5,249 nt of DNA. Origin: JARYMI01 sp037444845 (GTDB lineage: Bacteria; Acidobacteriota; Aminicenantia; Aminicenantales; UBA8522). The stretch covers positions 1 through 5,249 of the forward strand of contig JBBILQ010000099.1 of NCBI GenBank assembly GCA_037444845.1, read 5' to 3'. A program made the translations under genes and the position numbers. Shown here one piece after another: positions 5,137 through 5,249 of the stretch; position 1 is the first letter of the stretch; the number at the start of each line of letters is the position of its first letter. The notes beneath the pieces are model-generated. The model ran no database searches, was not told the DNA's origin, and was given only the letters and a program-made list of their open reading frames with translations.

Positions 5137-5140
5137 TAAT

Positions 5141-5169
5141 AATATAATATCTTAGCGTTTAATTGTCAA
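5141..5169 (-). promoter_or_regulatory. Near-consensus sigma-70 promoter for hsp20
   Basis: On the minus strand a perfect -35 TTGACA (5169-5164) and -10 TATATT (5146-5141, 5 of 6) are separated by exactly 17 bases. Upstream of the -35, about 5170-5200 is almost pure A/T, like an UP element. The leader would be about 28-31 bases. I see no CIRCE inverted repeat and no sigma-32 CCCCAT box at the right distance, so heat control, if any, is not by those classical sites. Confidence 0.75.
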
Positions 5170-5249
5170 GTATATTTATATTATTTTAATCAATTATTTA
5201 GCCTGGACTATTCACGAAATGAAAGGAAAAAATCCCCTCTCCCCATGTG
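5170..5249. other. Non-coding end of window
   Basis: The segment is very AT-rich up to about 5200 and more balanced after that. It holds the presumed upstream activating stretch of the hsp20 promoter. I see no gene, tRNA or terminator in the remaining bases, though a neighbouring transcription unit may begin beyond the edge. Confidence 0.5.

Noticed and set aside
5241..5248. CCCCATGT, which matches a sigma-32 -10 box on the plus strand
   Set aside because: No CTTGAA-like -35 lies 13-17 bases upstream, it faces away from hsp20, and no downstream gene is in the window.

Overview
The window is an ordinary bacterial chromosome segment, densely packed and moderately GC-rich as judged by eye. It carries core translation and housekeeping genes, and I see no phage, IS, CRISPR or defence genes. 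The lineage cannot be fixed from sequence alone. A tRNA without an encoded CCA end, a bL27 without an N-terminal pro-sequence, a DksA-type factor and the absence of a prp gene argue against Firmicutes. They suggest a Gram-negative-type lineage; an Acidobacteriota/Aminicenantes-like or deltaproteobacterial relative is a low-confidence guess.

Layout: a tRNA-Val(UAC) gene (37-108, minus) is divergent from rplU. Between them lie two promoters facing away from each other and a perfect 5-bp palindrome. A plus-strand cluster follows: rplU (bL21, with a long basic tail), rpmA (bL27), obg (ribosome-assembly GTPase), nadD (NAD biosynthesis) and rsfS (ribosome silencing factor). All but the rpmA-obg junction (104 bp) are tightly spaced. 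After rsfS there are 223 bp without a credible gene. They hold a promoter-like sequence and three consecutive strong hairpins, and the predicted 5' end can pair with the Shine-Dalgarno of the next gene. That gene is a dksA/traR-family zinc-finger regulator whose stop codon overlaps a TTG start of comF. A GC-rich hairpin separates comF from the convergent gene hsp20 (minus strand), which has a near-consensus promoter and a possible SD-masking hairpin in a short leader.

Functional theme: bL21, bL27, Obg, RsfS and the DksA-like protein all tie ribosome build-up to growth state. Obg binds guanine nucleotides, RsfS blocks subunit joining in starvation, and DksA-type factors adjust transcription of ribosomal genes. 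NadD links this to NAD supply, and Hsp20 is an independent stress unit. The most notable non-coding signal is the structured segment upstream of the dksA-like gene. I found no clear previously undescribed multi-gene system.
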